From contig JACJYV010000007.1 of assembly GCA_020635905.1 (NCBI GenBank), forward strand, positions 496,001 through 560,000: a stretch of 64,000 bases of DNA, read 5' to 3'. Below, piece by piece: positions 19,101 to 28,320 of the stretch. The translations under genes were made by a program, and so were the position numbers. How positions within the stretch are numbered: position 1 is the stretch's first letter; every line of letters starts with the position of its first letter. The DNA comes from Bacteroidia bacterium (lineage in GTDB: Bacteria; Bacteroidota; Bacteroidia; J057; JADKCL01). Under the pieces are notes generated by a model that did not search any database, was not told the DNA's origin, and saw nothing but the letters and a program-made list of their open reading frames with translations.

Positions 19101-22100
19101 AGAATCCCGTGGGCTTATACAAAGGTCTGTATGAGATTGACCTTCACTTCAAAAATGGTTACAACTGGAGTAAAACCCGCGATTGGGTTACTGGCTTTGA
19201 GAAGGTGACGGTTAAAAAGCCCTCTCTGGGAGGCAGCGGCAACTGTCGCACCGGGTACACCCACCGGGTGAGCAAAGCCACCATGGAAGATACCCTGCTT
19301 TTTGGTCGCCTCGTACAGGTGGAGGAATTTGACGAGGCCGGACAATGGATTTCCCGCAAGGAAATGCACTACACAGCCAGCATGGCCTACCGCAGCGCCC
19401 GCCTGCTGCTGCCCTCCCGGCTGGTGCGTCCCATGACCATCGTGACCCAGGTGGGCAATTACATCCTGCCCTACGAGCGGGATGTGATGCCCCATCTTTC
19501 CGAAAGCAGGCGCATGAACAGTTGGTTTTTGCGGCTGGAAACAGAAGTCACCCTTTCTCGTGATCCACTCAACGGAAATGTAATGGCCGACACCACCCGT
19601 CATACCTGGTATGACTGGACCACCACCCAAACCGACCCGGACGGAGACTATGCCGAAATGTATGCCGATACCTCCACGACATTTACATACAACCAGCAGG
19701 ATTATCTGAAAAAAACCTCTCAGGCCACCATCAAATCGGCTCGTCTCAACTACATCGCCGAGCCTTCCTGGCAGAAGGCCACCCAGACCCAGACCTTTAG
19801 CGAGCACCCGGGAGCCTTCCGCAAAACGAGCTATTATTACCTCTACGACATCAAACCCCTGCTGGAAAATCACCAGAGCCCCACTTATTATGATACTTCA
19901 AACGTAGCCTGGACCAAGTGGGCAGGCACCATCCGGCCCTATTACCTGGCCCAAAAGTATGGCATCCGCAATGTGCCGGTCGAAACCCGCACCAGCGCCT
20001 GGGACGGCGACACCACCGTGCCAGTGTACAGCCACAGCACCTGGTACTGGTACGAATCTTATGACAGCGTGGGCGGTGCCTTTGTGCGGGAATGGGACAG
20101 CACCAACTATGGCAAAACCTGCGGTCCGCCCTCCGGGGGTGGCGGAGGCGGCGGCCCGGTGGTGATCTATCCCCACCCGATCAAATTCACCCAGTACATT
20201 TTCAGTCAGGGGCACAAGGTGCCCACCTTCCGGGTGAGTCAGGAAGCCCTCGACGATCCCCGCTATGTGCAGGACACCTCGGGAGAATGGTATTTTTTCC
20301 CGGTGGCCGCCATCGACACGGTTTCAGCGGGCCAGTATGCCAGCCAGCCCGAATTCTCAGACAGTCTGGCTGGTCAGAGTGGCTTTGGCTACCTTCAGGG
20401 CCCCAACTCGGAGGTAAAATACTACGGCACCTTTGTGCTCAAAGACGGCTTCACCTTTGCGGCCACCACCCTGGTGCCCGCAGGCAAAAACTACGGAGAG
20501 CAAAGTCCCAATGGCACGGCCATTACCCCCGACTCCCGCAAAAAGGTCTGCCTGCTGCTCTGTGCTCACCCCGATACCCTGCATGGCCCCCTCTGCGCCC
20601 TCGGCTCCCAACTGGTGGCCGACTCCACCCTGCCCCCGCTGCCTTATATCCTCCCCGATACCGCCGACAGCCTCAGCGGCCAGCGGGAGATTTTCCTGAC
20701 CACCATGGACCAGCAGTTTTTCCTGGCTGAAGTCTATACCCAGGCTGACAGCATGCCCAATATTCGCATGAACCCGGCCCATACCCGCTTCCACAAATCC
20801 ATTCACGACATCTATGAACCCCAGCCCGATCAAAACCTGATCTTTGGCAGCAGTTGGAAATACCGCTTTGCCCCGGTCTTTGCCGCCATCCGCCAGTACA
20901 AAGTGCATGCCCGCAATATGTACGGGCAGATCGTGGACGAATCGGATGTGCGCAGCCTGCACTACATCTACGAATACAAAAATTACTGGCTGGGCTCCTG
21001 GAACGAGTGCGGGGTGCCCCAGTCGGATATTGTGCGGGAAGCCCTGGGCCAGCCTGTGAGCCTGACTGTGACCGACAAAGGGGCCATCGAGCACACCACT
21101 ATCTTCCGCTACCACCCCGACAACCTGTTGAAGCGGGTGATCAGCCCCAACCTGGAGGCTGCGGATATGTATTACGACCCGTTCAAGCGACTGAGCAGCA
21201 CCTGGATGAACGGAGCCCTGATCTCAGAAAATGAATACCACCACTGGGCGGGCAACCTGAGCCAGAGCTTTGCGGCCCGCACCGCCGAAAACTATGTGCA
21301 AAGCAAAACCTGGGACGGGGTGCATGCCCCTTTGCACAGCCTGGCCTACCTGGACCCCATGGGCCGGGCCTTTCAGGCCATTATTGCCACCCAGGGTCAG
21401 GGCGGCTGGACCAAATCCTTTGCCGGGCGGCAGGAATTTGATGCCTGGAACCGCCCCACCCGCGCCTTTCAACCCTATGCCAAAAGCGGGCAGGCCGGTC
21501 CCGGCCTGGACCTCAATGTGCCGGTCACCCCTTTTGCCGAAATGCAGTATGAAGCCAATGCCCGCTCCCGGGTACTCAAAGGCTCCAGGCCCGGCAATCC
21601 CATCACGGGGCCCCATGTCAGCCAAAAACAGTACGCCATCACCGACCTGTGGACCTTCTACCAGGAATCGGGCATCGACATACAGGACCTCTACCAGATC
21701 TGGCCGGGCAAAAACTATAACCTCGGCCCGGTCTCCACCACCGGGGGCGGTAAGCCCAAGCCCAATCAGGCAGCCATGCAGGGCACCCTGTTGCTGAAAA
21801 CTCTTTCGGAAGATGAGGACGGAAAGCGCAGCATTGCCTGGGCCGACCAACTGGGTCGGACTGTGGCCAGTCTGGCATATACGGATACCACCTACGGACC
21901 CACCACCCGGGTGCTGACCATTTTTATTCCTCACATTGCCGGGGGCGTCCAGAGGATCGTGCACCCCAATCAACTGACCACCACCCAGCGCTTCAATTAT
22001 CTGGGCTGGCCCATTGAGGTGAACAGCCCCGACAAGGGCCTTGAAAAATTTCTCTACCTGCCTGATGGCAGTGTGCGCTACTACCAGGATGCCAACCTGC

Positions 22101-25100
22101 GCAAAAAGGGCAGGGTGCAGGTCAATGAATACGACAAAATGGGGCGTACCTACCGCCAGTACACCAGCCGGGTGGCTTCGCCCCTGCCTGGCCTCTATAC
22201 CGTGCCATTCCTCCTCTTCCAAAACTCGGGCGGCTATACCTTCCAGTCCATCCACACCATTCTGGAATTTCCCAAAATCAAGGCCGCCGAGCGCAACTGC
22301 AACGATCAGCTTTGGAACAAGGACTACACCGGCAAGTGTTTTCCCTGCCTGCAATACAGCGAATCGCAGCAGATCAAAGAGCGGGAATACCGCTACGACT
22401 ACCCCCAGGACAGCGGGGCCGTCTCCTATTACGGGGTGAACATGGACAATAAAATGCTGCCACCCAGCCTCTTTCATCTGATCAAGGAGCAGCAGCATCA
22501 CCCTGTGACCCGCCTCACCATGGCCCTGGGCTACGGCCCGGTGGGTGAACTGAACGACGTATCCTACTTCAGCTACAATGCCGAGGGCAATACTGAATGG
22601 GTGGTGAGGCAATTTGATTTTGACGGCATTGCCAACCTGCATCCGGGCGATGCCCATGTGATCTACACCCCCGACTACGACCGGCAGGGCAGGTTGCTCA
22701 CCCGCAACCTCGACCTGGGGGGCGACTCCATCCTCGACTTTCAGCAGCATTTTACTTATGATGCTTTTGGCCGCCTTCATGAGGTGTATGCCAGCCGTCG
22801 TGACCTCAAAGCCGCCGGGGCCAAACTGGCCGAATACCACTACGACGATGCCACCGGGCGGGTGACCCAACTCAACTACTTTGTCGCGGGCACGGGCAAT
22901 TGCCAGCAAAACCTGCCTGCTGATTCCATCCTGTACTCCTACGACCAGCAGGACCGCCTGAGCCGCATCCAGTCCACCCTCTTTGACTTTGGGCTGTACT
23001 ACGACCAGCAAAACCCCAATGTCCCGCCCGGCAGCGGAGGCAATGTGGGCCTGGCCCTCTATACTTCCTCCTACGGTGAGAATTACAACGGCAATATCAA
23101 CGGCACTTATGCAAAGTATAATGTGCTGGCCCACGGAGTGACCGGCTTTGACCGGGCCACCGTGTATGGCTACCAGTATGACGGCCTCAACCGCCTCACC
23201 GATGCCGATGCCAGCGTGCTCGAACACATCACTCCGGCCAGCGGAAGTCAGTACCCCAGTCAGAGCAACTTTGGTCAGCCCCTCACCACTTCTCAGCCTG
23301 CGTGGTACGGAGATGCCACTTACCAGTACGACAAAGTGGGCAATCTCACCGCCCTGCGACGCTACCACTACTACGCCCCCGGCAGCGGCCTGCCCCTGGG
23401 CGACCAGGGCGACAACTGGACCTACACCTACCAGCCCGGCACCAATCGCCTGACTAAACTCAGTACCCTGGGCCGCACCCCCACCGGCTTCACCTACGAC
23501 TATAACGGCAACCTCTACTCCGATTCGAAGCGCCAACTGAGCAGCATCACCTACTCCACCTCCAACCGGCCCTGGATCTACACCGCAGCCAACCGCCCGG
23601 TGGTGTATCGCTACACCGCGGGTCAGGACCGGATGTATAAGCTCTACGTGCCCAAAGCCAACGACACCGTGCGGGTCTTTTACCTGCTCGATGGCGGCGG
23701 TCTGCCCCTGGCCATCCATGACGACAGCCAGCAAAAATGGACCTTTGAGATATATGGGGCCGACCTGATTGGGGAGTATGAGGTGGCGGATTCGGCCCTG
23801 GCGGATTCTTCGAATCTGAGGAGCGGTCAGCCTTCAGCAGTCAGCGGTCAGTCTGTAAAGCGGAACCGCGCAAAAAACGTAGTGAAATGGTTGTCGAAAG
23901 GGATCATTACCGCTGTGCCTTTCCTGGTCGAAACGGTCACCCATCAACCCGAGCAGGGCGAGGTGAAAGTGCCCTTTGCCGTAGCCGCGGTGCCCGTGGC
24001 CTGGGCCTTGAGCGATGCGGTCATTGATGCGCTATGGAAGGATAAAGTTTTACCCGCAAACCCTGTACCCAATGTCCAGAAAACTCTTGCCCAGGATACC
24101 ACAGCGGACAGTCTGATTCTGGGCGTAAAGTTTTTTGTGAAAGACCACCTCGGGAATGTGCGGGTGACCTATGTGCCGGTAATCTACGACACGCTGCATA
24201 CATGTTCGCTGGCCTATGAGGTGAAGAGTGTGATGGATTATTACCCCTATGGCAAGCACCTGCGGGCCTGGTTTGCGGGGGATGCAGAAAGGTGGCAGAC
24301 GACCATGAATGAGCGGGATGGGGAGAGTGGGTTGGATTGGCGGGGGGCGAGGATGTATGATGCGGAGTATGGGCGGTTTTTGCAGATCGACCCCATGGCA
24401 GGGAAATTTCCGCACCTGACGCCCTACAATTACACAGAAAACAGACCTGTTTTCTGGGGGGATCCGAGTGGGAATTGTCCTGAGTGCGTTCTGAAAATAT
24501 ATCAGCTTAGGGCAAATACGTCTGAGGGTATTCATTATGCTTTGGATGTAATTGGGTTTATTCCTGGCTATGGTGAAGTGGCAGATGGTATTAATGCAAT
24601 GATGTATGCTGCGGAGGGCAGAACTGGTGAGGCGTTGGTCTCTGTTGCTTCAATGGTGCCCATTGAGGGAGTTTTGCCAACACTTGGAAAGTGGGGGGCA
24701 AAGGCATTGGGGATTGGAGAAGAGGCGGTTGAGGCAGGCGTAAAGGTTGCAGATGATGTTGTTGAGGAAACAACAGAAGTTGTTGTAAAAAAGGAGGCCA
24801 AGGGCGGGGATGCCTACGGCAGGTTGAAGAATGATGTTGGGCCAGACGGGAAGAACATTACCGAGCGAAATCATATTCCAAGTTATAATTCCTATGAGTT
24901 AGCTGGGTTTCATTTATCGAGGTATAGAGCAACTGCTCACTCAATGTTAAAACCCCATCACAGGGACTTCATAACAACTGGAAGTGGTGATTTAGCCAAA
25001 AAATTTCGATCATTAGAGGGGCAATTACTACAAAAGGGGAAGTTCCTTGATGCATTCGAATTAAATGCTGCAGCCTTGAGGAAGGACTTTGGAGATCTTT

Positions 25101-25177
25101 ACGAAAATGAAATAAATCAGGCTAGAGAGCATTTCACGAAAGAAATTATTCCTATTTTGGAATCTCAAATGAAGTAA
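16145..25177 (+). CDS. Giant secreted RHS/YD-repeat polymorphic toxin with HNH-like nuclease tip
   Basis: This 3010-residue protein has a signal segment at about residues 15-45 (FVLLVLTSFICLSNISSAQ). The N-terminal module begins GGDVNLFTGALDLSYDFG near 70, typical of large RHS/SpvB-like shells. A Gly-rich hinge lies near 1334. YD repeats run from about 1650 (YHPDNLLKRVIS, FTYDAFGRLHEVY, YSYDQQDRLSRIQ, YQYDGLNRLTDAD, FTYDYNGNLYSDS). The RHS core is near 2690-2775 (DHLGNVRVTY, LDWRGARMYDAEYGRFLQID), normally the border where the tip is released. The variable tip is about 230 residues. It carries ITERNHIPSY and KPHHRDFITTGSG, His-rich motifs like HNH/Endo VII-type toxin nucleases. The tip is visibly more AT-rich than the shell. 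A candidate immunity gene follows 5 bp downstream. Export is likely Sec-dependent; the final route is unknown. Confidence 0.9.
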   Translation: MCPTPAISEGSCASRFARLAAAARFVLLVLTSFICLSNISSAQFTGGHEAGQAAPRRAEKATLNAGPMGGDVNLFTGALDLSYDFGAISTPTDLSFPISLSYNSTALTQYDAPQNSGIPYGEGWNLAQGAISVDLLAFDFVNGDLPKDPQLRTIYEPQQVRMKGQTYYLNVQLNLPGYAGRLVYKYPAPTDSTHLIYVLEGFSGYVEAEFDGANWTVKTDDGTLYYFDVVEKRNRNPTNFTAQLEDELEKQLLPKTEPVKWHLSRISNPNHARDMQIVFYYKKFGRQRTYQELNQPQIQNHFFGPNAPFMYHDVITPVNRDYFVALGICAPCNLGDSVYYKPITQQSLDAYDQVILTGAVAFDNMGVVYQQVDLKYKTWRPEIELAGDPVRFRRGKFLTLSDPRVIRVDSMYHQKTVWFRGQEVAENLAKRPAVGNRQFTTDWNRYQHPAAHQNPLSDHSVEISDQNPFAARYAGISGTNAPLPQLYYRAYTQAEATPGYKLHFTHSVLESPRMSATDLDTLPSGEMYELRTVLKVPSEANVNFDFALVTGLNPGNQVERSDASGTYKFCYDSGVNSGGSPTSNLFFDRRGHTIFSTLGNVIKWNPAFESMGVYYYSTANQFRMPNLPNEFEGFHIQVGPGSDNLLHHEARKTKEGFPEYYNNYSGANRLTDHQLAVTAWFGSGAPLEPILYHSHFFQGTQTNNYDKGKWGNSQYRLFWRYPLLNAFAGNSISLTQLLAMGANQPTALTHEWLISQPTQNSFYHHTDLALVHESTQQTGTQVRDAELTNLELVRITQNPWMLDSVVFSVPFYGKSSQMKRVSAYKLGYELDQVRILNNLNTLANLPQGTPPPSPWKMLNGEYQYRNLWHLARIERVGCDTMGKPVATGQHPATLFKYFSDNHATPGFNEAYLIRESWNELGGKKTWTYNLDSVYTRVISASGQDHFQDSSSVVMGGSQVISTKAVVKKVTVDDGSSQGQTLEYLYQNPVGLYKGLYEIDLHFKNGYNWSKTRDWVTGFEKVTVKKPSLGGSGNCRTGYTHRVSKATMEDTLLFGRLVQVEEFDEAGQWISRKEMHYTASMAYRSARLLLPSRLVRPMTIVTQVGNYILPYERDVMPHLSESRRMNSWFLRLETEVTLSRDPLNGNVMADTTRHTWYDWTTTQTDPDGDYAEMYADTSTTFTYNQQDYLKKTSQATIKSARLNYIAEPSWQKATQTQTFSEHPGAFRKTSYYYLYDIKPLLENHQSPTYYDTSNVAWTKWAGTIRPYYLAQKYGIRNVPVETRTSAWDGDTTVPVYSHSTWYWYESYDSVGGAFVREWDSTNYGKTCGPPSGGGGGGGPVVIYPHPIKFTQYIFSQGHKVPTFRVSQEALDDPRYVQDTSGEWYFFPVAAIDTVSAGQYASQPEFSDSLAGQSGFGYLQGPNSEVKYYGTFVLKDGFTFAATTLVPAGKNYGEQSPNGTAITPDSRKKVCLLLCAHPDTLHGPLCALGSQLVADSTLPPLPYILPDTADSLSGQREIFLTTMDQQFFLAEVYTQADSMPNIRMNPAHTRFHKSIHDIYEPQPDQNLIFGSSWKYRFAPVFAAIRQYKVHARNMYGQIVDESDVRSLHYIYEYKNYWLGSWNECGVPQSDIVREALGQPVSLTVTDKGAIEHTTIFRYHPDNLLKRVISPNLEAADMYYDPFKRLSSTWMNGALISENEYHHWAGNLSQSFAARTAENYVQSKTWDGVHAPLHSLAYLDPMGRAFQAIIATQGQGGWTKSFAGRQEFDAWNRPTRAFQPYAKSGQAGPGLDLNVPVTPFAEMQYEANARSRVLKGSRPGNPITGPHVSQKQYAITDLWTFYQESGIDIQDLYQIWPGKNYNLGPVSTTGGGKPKPNQAAMQGTLLLKTLSEDEDGKRSIAWADQLGRTVASLAYTDTTYGPTTRVLTIFIPHIAGGVQRIVHPNQLTTTQRFNYLGWPIEVNSPDKGLEKFLYLPDGSVRYYQDANLRKKGRVQVNEYDKMGRTYRQYTSRVASPLPGLYTVPFLLFQNSGGYTFQSIHTILEFPKIKAAERNCNDQLWNKDYTGKCFPCLQYSESQQIKEREYRYDYPQDSGAVSYYGVNMDNKMLPPSLFHLIKEQQHHPVTRLTMALGYGPVGELNDVSYFSYNAEGNTEWVVRQFDFDGIANLHPGDAHVIYTPDYDRQGRLLTRNLDLGGDSILDFQQHFTYDAFGRLHEVYASRRDLKAAGAKLAEYHYDDATGRVTQLNYFVAGTGNCQQNLPADSILYSYDQQDRLSRIQSTLFDFGLYYDQQNPNVPPGSGGNVGLALYTSSYGENYNGNINGTYAKYNVLAHGVTGFDRATVYGYQYDGLNRLTDADASVLEHITPASGSQYPSQSNFGQPLTTSQPAWYGDATYQYDKVGNLTALRRYHYYAPGSGLPLGDQGDNWTYTYQPGTNRLTKLSTLGRTPTGFTYDYNGNLYSDSKRQLSSITYSTSNRPWIYTAANRPVVYRYTAGQDRMYKLYVPKANDTVRVFYLLDGGGLPLAIHDDSQQKWTFEIYGADLIGEYEVADSALADSSNLRSGQPSAVSGQSVKRNRAKNVVKWLSKGIITAVPFLVETVTHQPEQGEVKVPFAVAAVPVAWALSDAVIDALWKDKVLPANPVPNVQKTLAQDTTADSLILGVKFFVKDHLGNVRVTYVPVIYDTLHTCSLAYEVKSVMDYYPYGKHLRAWFAGDAERWQTTMNERDGESGLDWRGARMYDAEYGRFLQIDPMAGKFPHLTPYNYTENRPVFWGDPSGNCPECVLKIYQLRANTSEGIHYALDVIGFIPGYGEVADGINAMMYAAEGRTGEALVSVASMVPIEGVLPTLGKWGAKALGIGEEAVEAGVKVADDVVEETTEVVVKKEAKGGDAYGRLKNDVGPDGKNITERNHIPSYNSYELAGFHLSRYRATAHSMLKPHHRDFITTGSGDLAKKFRSLEGQLLQKGKFLDAFELNAAALRKDFGDLYENEINQAREHFTKEIIPILESQMK

Positions 25178-25182
25178 AAGCT

Positions 25183-25674
25183 ATGAATAATATTTGGCAA
25201 TTAATCCCATATCACCAAATAGGTGACTTTAAGTTTGGAGAGGCCAGAAATGTTATTAGAGAAAAAATGGGGCAAGATTATTCCTCAAAAACTAATACTC
25301 TTGGAGGGAAGTTTATTTCCAATACGGATTATTATCCCAATCCTGATATCAAGTTCTCTTTTAATGAAGATGATCAATTGACAGCAGTTGAGTTTTTTGA
25401 ACAAAATTTGGTGCTGGAAGCTCTTACCTTTTCGGAAATGTCCTACAAGGAGATAATGGAATACCTAATGAAATTGGATACTGAGGTTGAAAAATCTTCT
25501 GAAGATATTATTTCCAAAAGGCTGGGAGTTGGTTTTGGAAGGCCTGATAACATTAACTCGTCCCCAACCTATGCAATTGTTTTCAAGGAAAATTATTACG
25601 AGGAGAGCAAGGTTAATGAAGTAACCCAAGAGGATATTCTAAAGGACCTTTTGGGGCAGGATTATGAGCTTTGA
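25183..25674 (+). CDS. Probable immunity protein for the first RHS tip
   Basis: The 163-residue, acidic, signal-less protein starts MNNIWQLIPYHQIGDFKFGE and contains ARNVIREKMG and DIKFSFNEDDQLTAVEFFE. It reads like a small alpha/beta protein. I cannot assign a named Imm family. The position 5 bp after the toxin stop, low GC and lack of export signal are the usual marks of a cognate cytoplasmic immunity gene. Its role is inferred from this context. Confidence 0.75.
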   Translation: MNNIWQLIPYHQIGDFKFGEARNVIREKMGQDYSSKTNTLGGKFISNTDYYPNPDIKFSFNEDDQLTAVEFFEQNLVLEALTFSEMSYKEIMEYLMKLDTEVEKSSEDIISKRLGVGFGRPDNINSSPTYAIVFKENYYEESKVNEVTQEDILKDLLGQDYEL

Positions 25675-25839
25675 AATTGGACTTTAGGTACTGCTACATA
25701 TTTTTATTAATTCACCTATTTTCAAAATCATTTACTTTAAAGAAATTTCACCCTTAAAGTGCATTAGAGGCTAAGTAATAACCTCAAACTCCCTTTCTCA
25801 TAACTAGTAAGGCTCGCCCACCAACCCGAGCAGGGCGAG

Positions 25840-27153
25840 GTGAAAGTGCCCTTTGCCGTAGCCGCGGTGCCCGTGGCCTGGGCTTTGAGCGATGCGGTCA
25901 TTGATGCGCTATGGAAGGAAAAGGTGGTCAATGTGCCTGTCCCATCCTCTCAGAAAACCCTGGCTCAGGATACGACTGCTGACTCTCTGATCTTGGGAGT
26001 GAAATTTTTCATCAAAGATCACCTGGGGAATGTGCGGGTCACCTACGTGCCGGTGATCTACGATACCCTTCATACGTGTTCGCTGGCGTATGAGATGAAG
26101 AGTGTGATGGACTATTACCCCTTTGGGAAGCACCTGCGGGCCTGGTTTGCGGGGGATGAGGAAAGGTGGCAGACGACCCTGAATGAACGGGATGGGGAGA
26201 GTGGGCTGGATTGGCGGGGTGCAAGGATGTATGATGCGGAGTATGGGCGGTTTTTGCAGATTGATCCGATTGCATCCAACAACATCCTTTGGTCCGGGTA
26301 CAATTATGTCAATGGCAATCCTATCATCTGGACGGACCCCTTTGGGTTAGCCGATGGCGGCGATAAGGTTGCTCTCTGGAAGGATGAAAATGGGGACCTC
26401 CATTCTTACCAACCCACGGTAAAGATCAGAGCCCGGGCCGCGAAAAAGAAACAGGGTCAACTCAACTACCTGCTCACTGCTGCCATCAATTCCTATAACG
26501 GAGAAGGCTATTTTGCCAATGAGGCGGCTGTGCGGCAGCAGATCCTGGATAATATCCGCTACTCCCCCAGGGAAATGGAAGCTGCCACCGAGGTGATGGC
26601 CGATGTACTGGGCTCTTCCGAAATCCCTGGGGTGAGTCAGGTGGGTGATTTGCTGGCTGCAGGGCTTGCCATCCATCAGGGCGAAAACCTGAATGCAGGT
26701 CTGAGTGCCGCGTCGGCCCTGCCTGCTGTGGGAGTTTATTTTAATGTTGCAAAATGGTTCAAAAGAGTCATAAATTGGTTTGGATTTGGGAAGGAGGTTG
26801 CGAAGCTGGTACCCGCTAAAGCAGTGGAGGTAGTAGCGGAGGAGGGGTATAGTTCTTTCAATGCTTTCAAAAAGGCTTTTGGCCCTGCAGGCCAGGGAAA
26901 TGCTTGGCACCATATAGTGGAGCAACATTCAGATAATATAGCAAAATTTGGAGCAGAGAATATTCATAATGCAAATAATTTAATTAAGTTACCCCACGGA
27001 GCAGGTACTATCCATGCAAAAGTAACAGGGCATTATAACTCATTAATGCCAGGTACAAGTATGAGGGTCAGAGATTATGTTAAAACCTTGAGTTATGAAG
27101 AACAATTTCAGTATGGCATTGAAGTATTAAAAAGATTTGGAGGGTCACCATGA
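25840..27153 (+). CDS. 5'-truncated RHS core with WHH-type nuclease tip (cassette 2)
   Basis: Homology to the parent RHS gene begins abruptly at about 25817 and ends near 26268, just after FLQIDP. It covers the VPFAVAAVPVAWALSDAV, DHLGNVRVTY and RGARMYDAEYGRF segments. A different linker and tip follow (about 290 residues). The tip ends with a nuclease-like module: NAWHHIVEQHSDNIAKFG, then IHNANNLIKLPHGAGTIHAK. The WHH and conserved H/N pattern place it in the HNH/Endo VII-like superfamily. There is no signal peptide and only a GTG at 25840 as start, so it is probably silent unless recombined onto the full-length gene. Its stop overlaps the next gene by 4 bp. Confidence 0.82.
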   Translation: MKVPFAVAAVPVAWALSDAVIDALWKEKVVNVPVPSSQKTLAQDTTADSLILGVKFFIKDHLGNVRVTYVPVIYDTLHTCSLAYEMKSVMDYYPFGKHLRAWFAGDEERWQTTLNERDGESGLDWRGARMYDAEYGRFLQIDPIASNNILWSGYNYVNGNPIIWTDPFGLADGGDKVALWKDENGDLHSYQPTVKIRARAAKKKQGQLNYLLTAAINSYNGEGYFANEAAVRQQILDNIRYSPREMEAATEVMADVLGSSEIPGVSQVGDLLAAGLAIHQGENLNAGLSAASALPAVGVYFNVAKWFKRVINWFGFGKEVAKLVPAKAVEVVAEEGYSSFNAFKKAFGPAGQGNAWHHIVEQHSDNIAKFGAENIHNANNLIKLPHGAGTIHAKVTGHYNSLMPGTSMRVRDYVKTLSYEEQFQYGIEVLKRFGGSP

Positions 27154-27491
27154 TACCAAGAGAGAATATTAAACATAATTTTTTAGCCGAGGCTATTGAC
27201 CACGGTAAAGCAATCGCAGAAGGGGACAATATAAAAGCAAATAAGCTTCACAAAAAAATACAGACCTTATATAAGAAGGCAAAGGAATCGAATCAAGTTG
27301 ATTTATTTAGTGAATTGCTTAATGACTCAGATGAAAATGTTAGACTTTGGGCAGCTACTTTTTCACTTAAAGTTTTTCCTGACAAAGCGGAAAAGGAATT
27401 ACTAAGTTTATCAAACTCAACATCTATAATAGGGTTGTCAGCAAGAACTACGTTAGATATGTGGAAAAAAGGGATGTTAAATTTACTGTAG
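27150..27491 (+). CDS. DUF2019-like HEAT-repeat immunity protein
   Basis: The 113-residue protein overlaps the toxin stop (ATGA-type junction). It has the features of the DUF2019 family: FLAEAIDHGKAIAEGDNIKANK, a LFSELLNDSDENVRLWAATF block like a HEAT repeat, and a final ARTTLDMWKKGMLNLL. DUF2019 proteins commonly sit beside RHS nuclease tips as antitoxins. The immunity role against the WHH tip is inferred from translational coupling. Confidence 0.78.
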   Translation: MIPRENIKHNFLAEAIDHGKAIAEGDNIKANKLHKKIQTLYKKAKESNQVDLFSELLNDSDENVRLWAATFSLKVFPDKAEKELLSLSNSTSIIGLSARTTLDMWKKGMLNLL

Positions 27492-27693
27492 AAAAAAAAA
27501 TTCACCTTATTGTGGTTTTTTACATTGAATGAATTTTAGTTGACTAAATAAAATGATCATCAGTAAGTATCCACTACCAACCTCACCCTTCCACTTTGGC
27601 AGCCCATAACGGAGTTTTTAAATTTGTTTAATCAGTATGTAAAACAGCCTGTGATTCAAAATCCAGGTCTTTTACGTAAATCAGGTTGGTAAC

Positions 27694-28296
27694 ATGGAAA
27701 AGTACTATTTGATAAGTTGGAAGGAAGGGAAAGACCCTGTGGCAAGTGCATTTGCCCCCAAAGGTTCGAAATCAGGTAATGAGCTTATTTTGGCTTTAAA
27801 TGGAATTAATAAGGTGCCATTTGAATTAAAAATGGTCAAGGTGGATGTCGGAAAAAGTGGGATAATTGTAACTGATGACTTATCTGGTTTGAAGGAAATT
27901 TGGTTAGATTATCAACCCAACAATTTAGCCTGGCCATTAATGTCAGAAAAGTTGAAGGCAGTAATTGAAAGTAATTTAAGTGGATTGGAACAATTAGATT
28001 GGATTGAATGTAGGCTCAATGGAGTCAATGAGGATAGAACGTATTTTATTCCAAGGTTTAATATATTATTGGACGTTTTAGACAGGCAAAAGACAATGTT
28101 TGTTTTTGGCACGGATCATATTATTAAACCAGTTTTTGAAGGTTCTAAGATTCGTTCTTACAGCATTTTTCCAAAGCCATTGTCACACGATTTATGGAAA
28201 ATTACTCCTGGTCTTTATGTTAGTGATGCTTTGAAACAGACAATGCAAAAAGCCAAAATATCAGGAATGGTGTTTGAAAAAGTATCTGTTTCCTAA
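27694..28296 (+). CDS. Imm11/Imm43-like orphan immunity protein
   Basis: The 200-residue protein has a pattern typical of the DUF1629-type immunity families (Imm11/Imm43). It begins YYLISWKEG, has WLDYQPNNLAWPLMSEKLKA in the middle, YFIPRFNILLDVLDRQKTMF, and ends LYVSDALKQTMQKAKISGMV followed by FEK. No toxin tip stands directly upstream: 202 bp of AT-rich sequence separates it from the preceding immunity gene. It looks like an orphan kept after its toxin was lost, or part of a stacked immunity set. I am sure of the family type but not of which of the two related families. Confidence 0.7.
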   Translation: MEKYYLISWKEGKDPVASAFAPKGSKSGNELILALNGINKVPFELKMVKVDVGKSGIIVTDDLSGLKEIWLDYQPNNLAWPLMSEKLKAVIESNLSGLEQLDWIECRLNGVNEDRTYFIPRFNILLDVLDRQKTMFVFGTDHIIKPVFEGSKIRSYSIFPKPLSHDLWKITPGLYVSDALKQTMQKAKISGMVFEKVSVS

Positions 28297-28320
28297 AGCC
28301 TAAATAATAAATTTCTGGAA

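Noticed and set aside
21224..23734. An 836-codon open frame antisense to the RHS gene
   Set aside because: It mirrors the GC-rich, C-ending codon pattern of the RHS gene on the other strand, has no recognisable domain, and is fully inside a well-supported gene.
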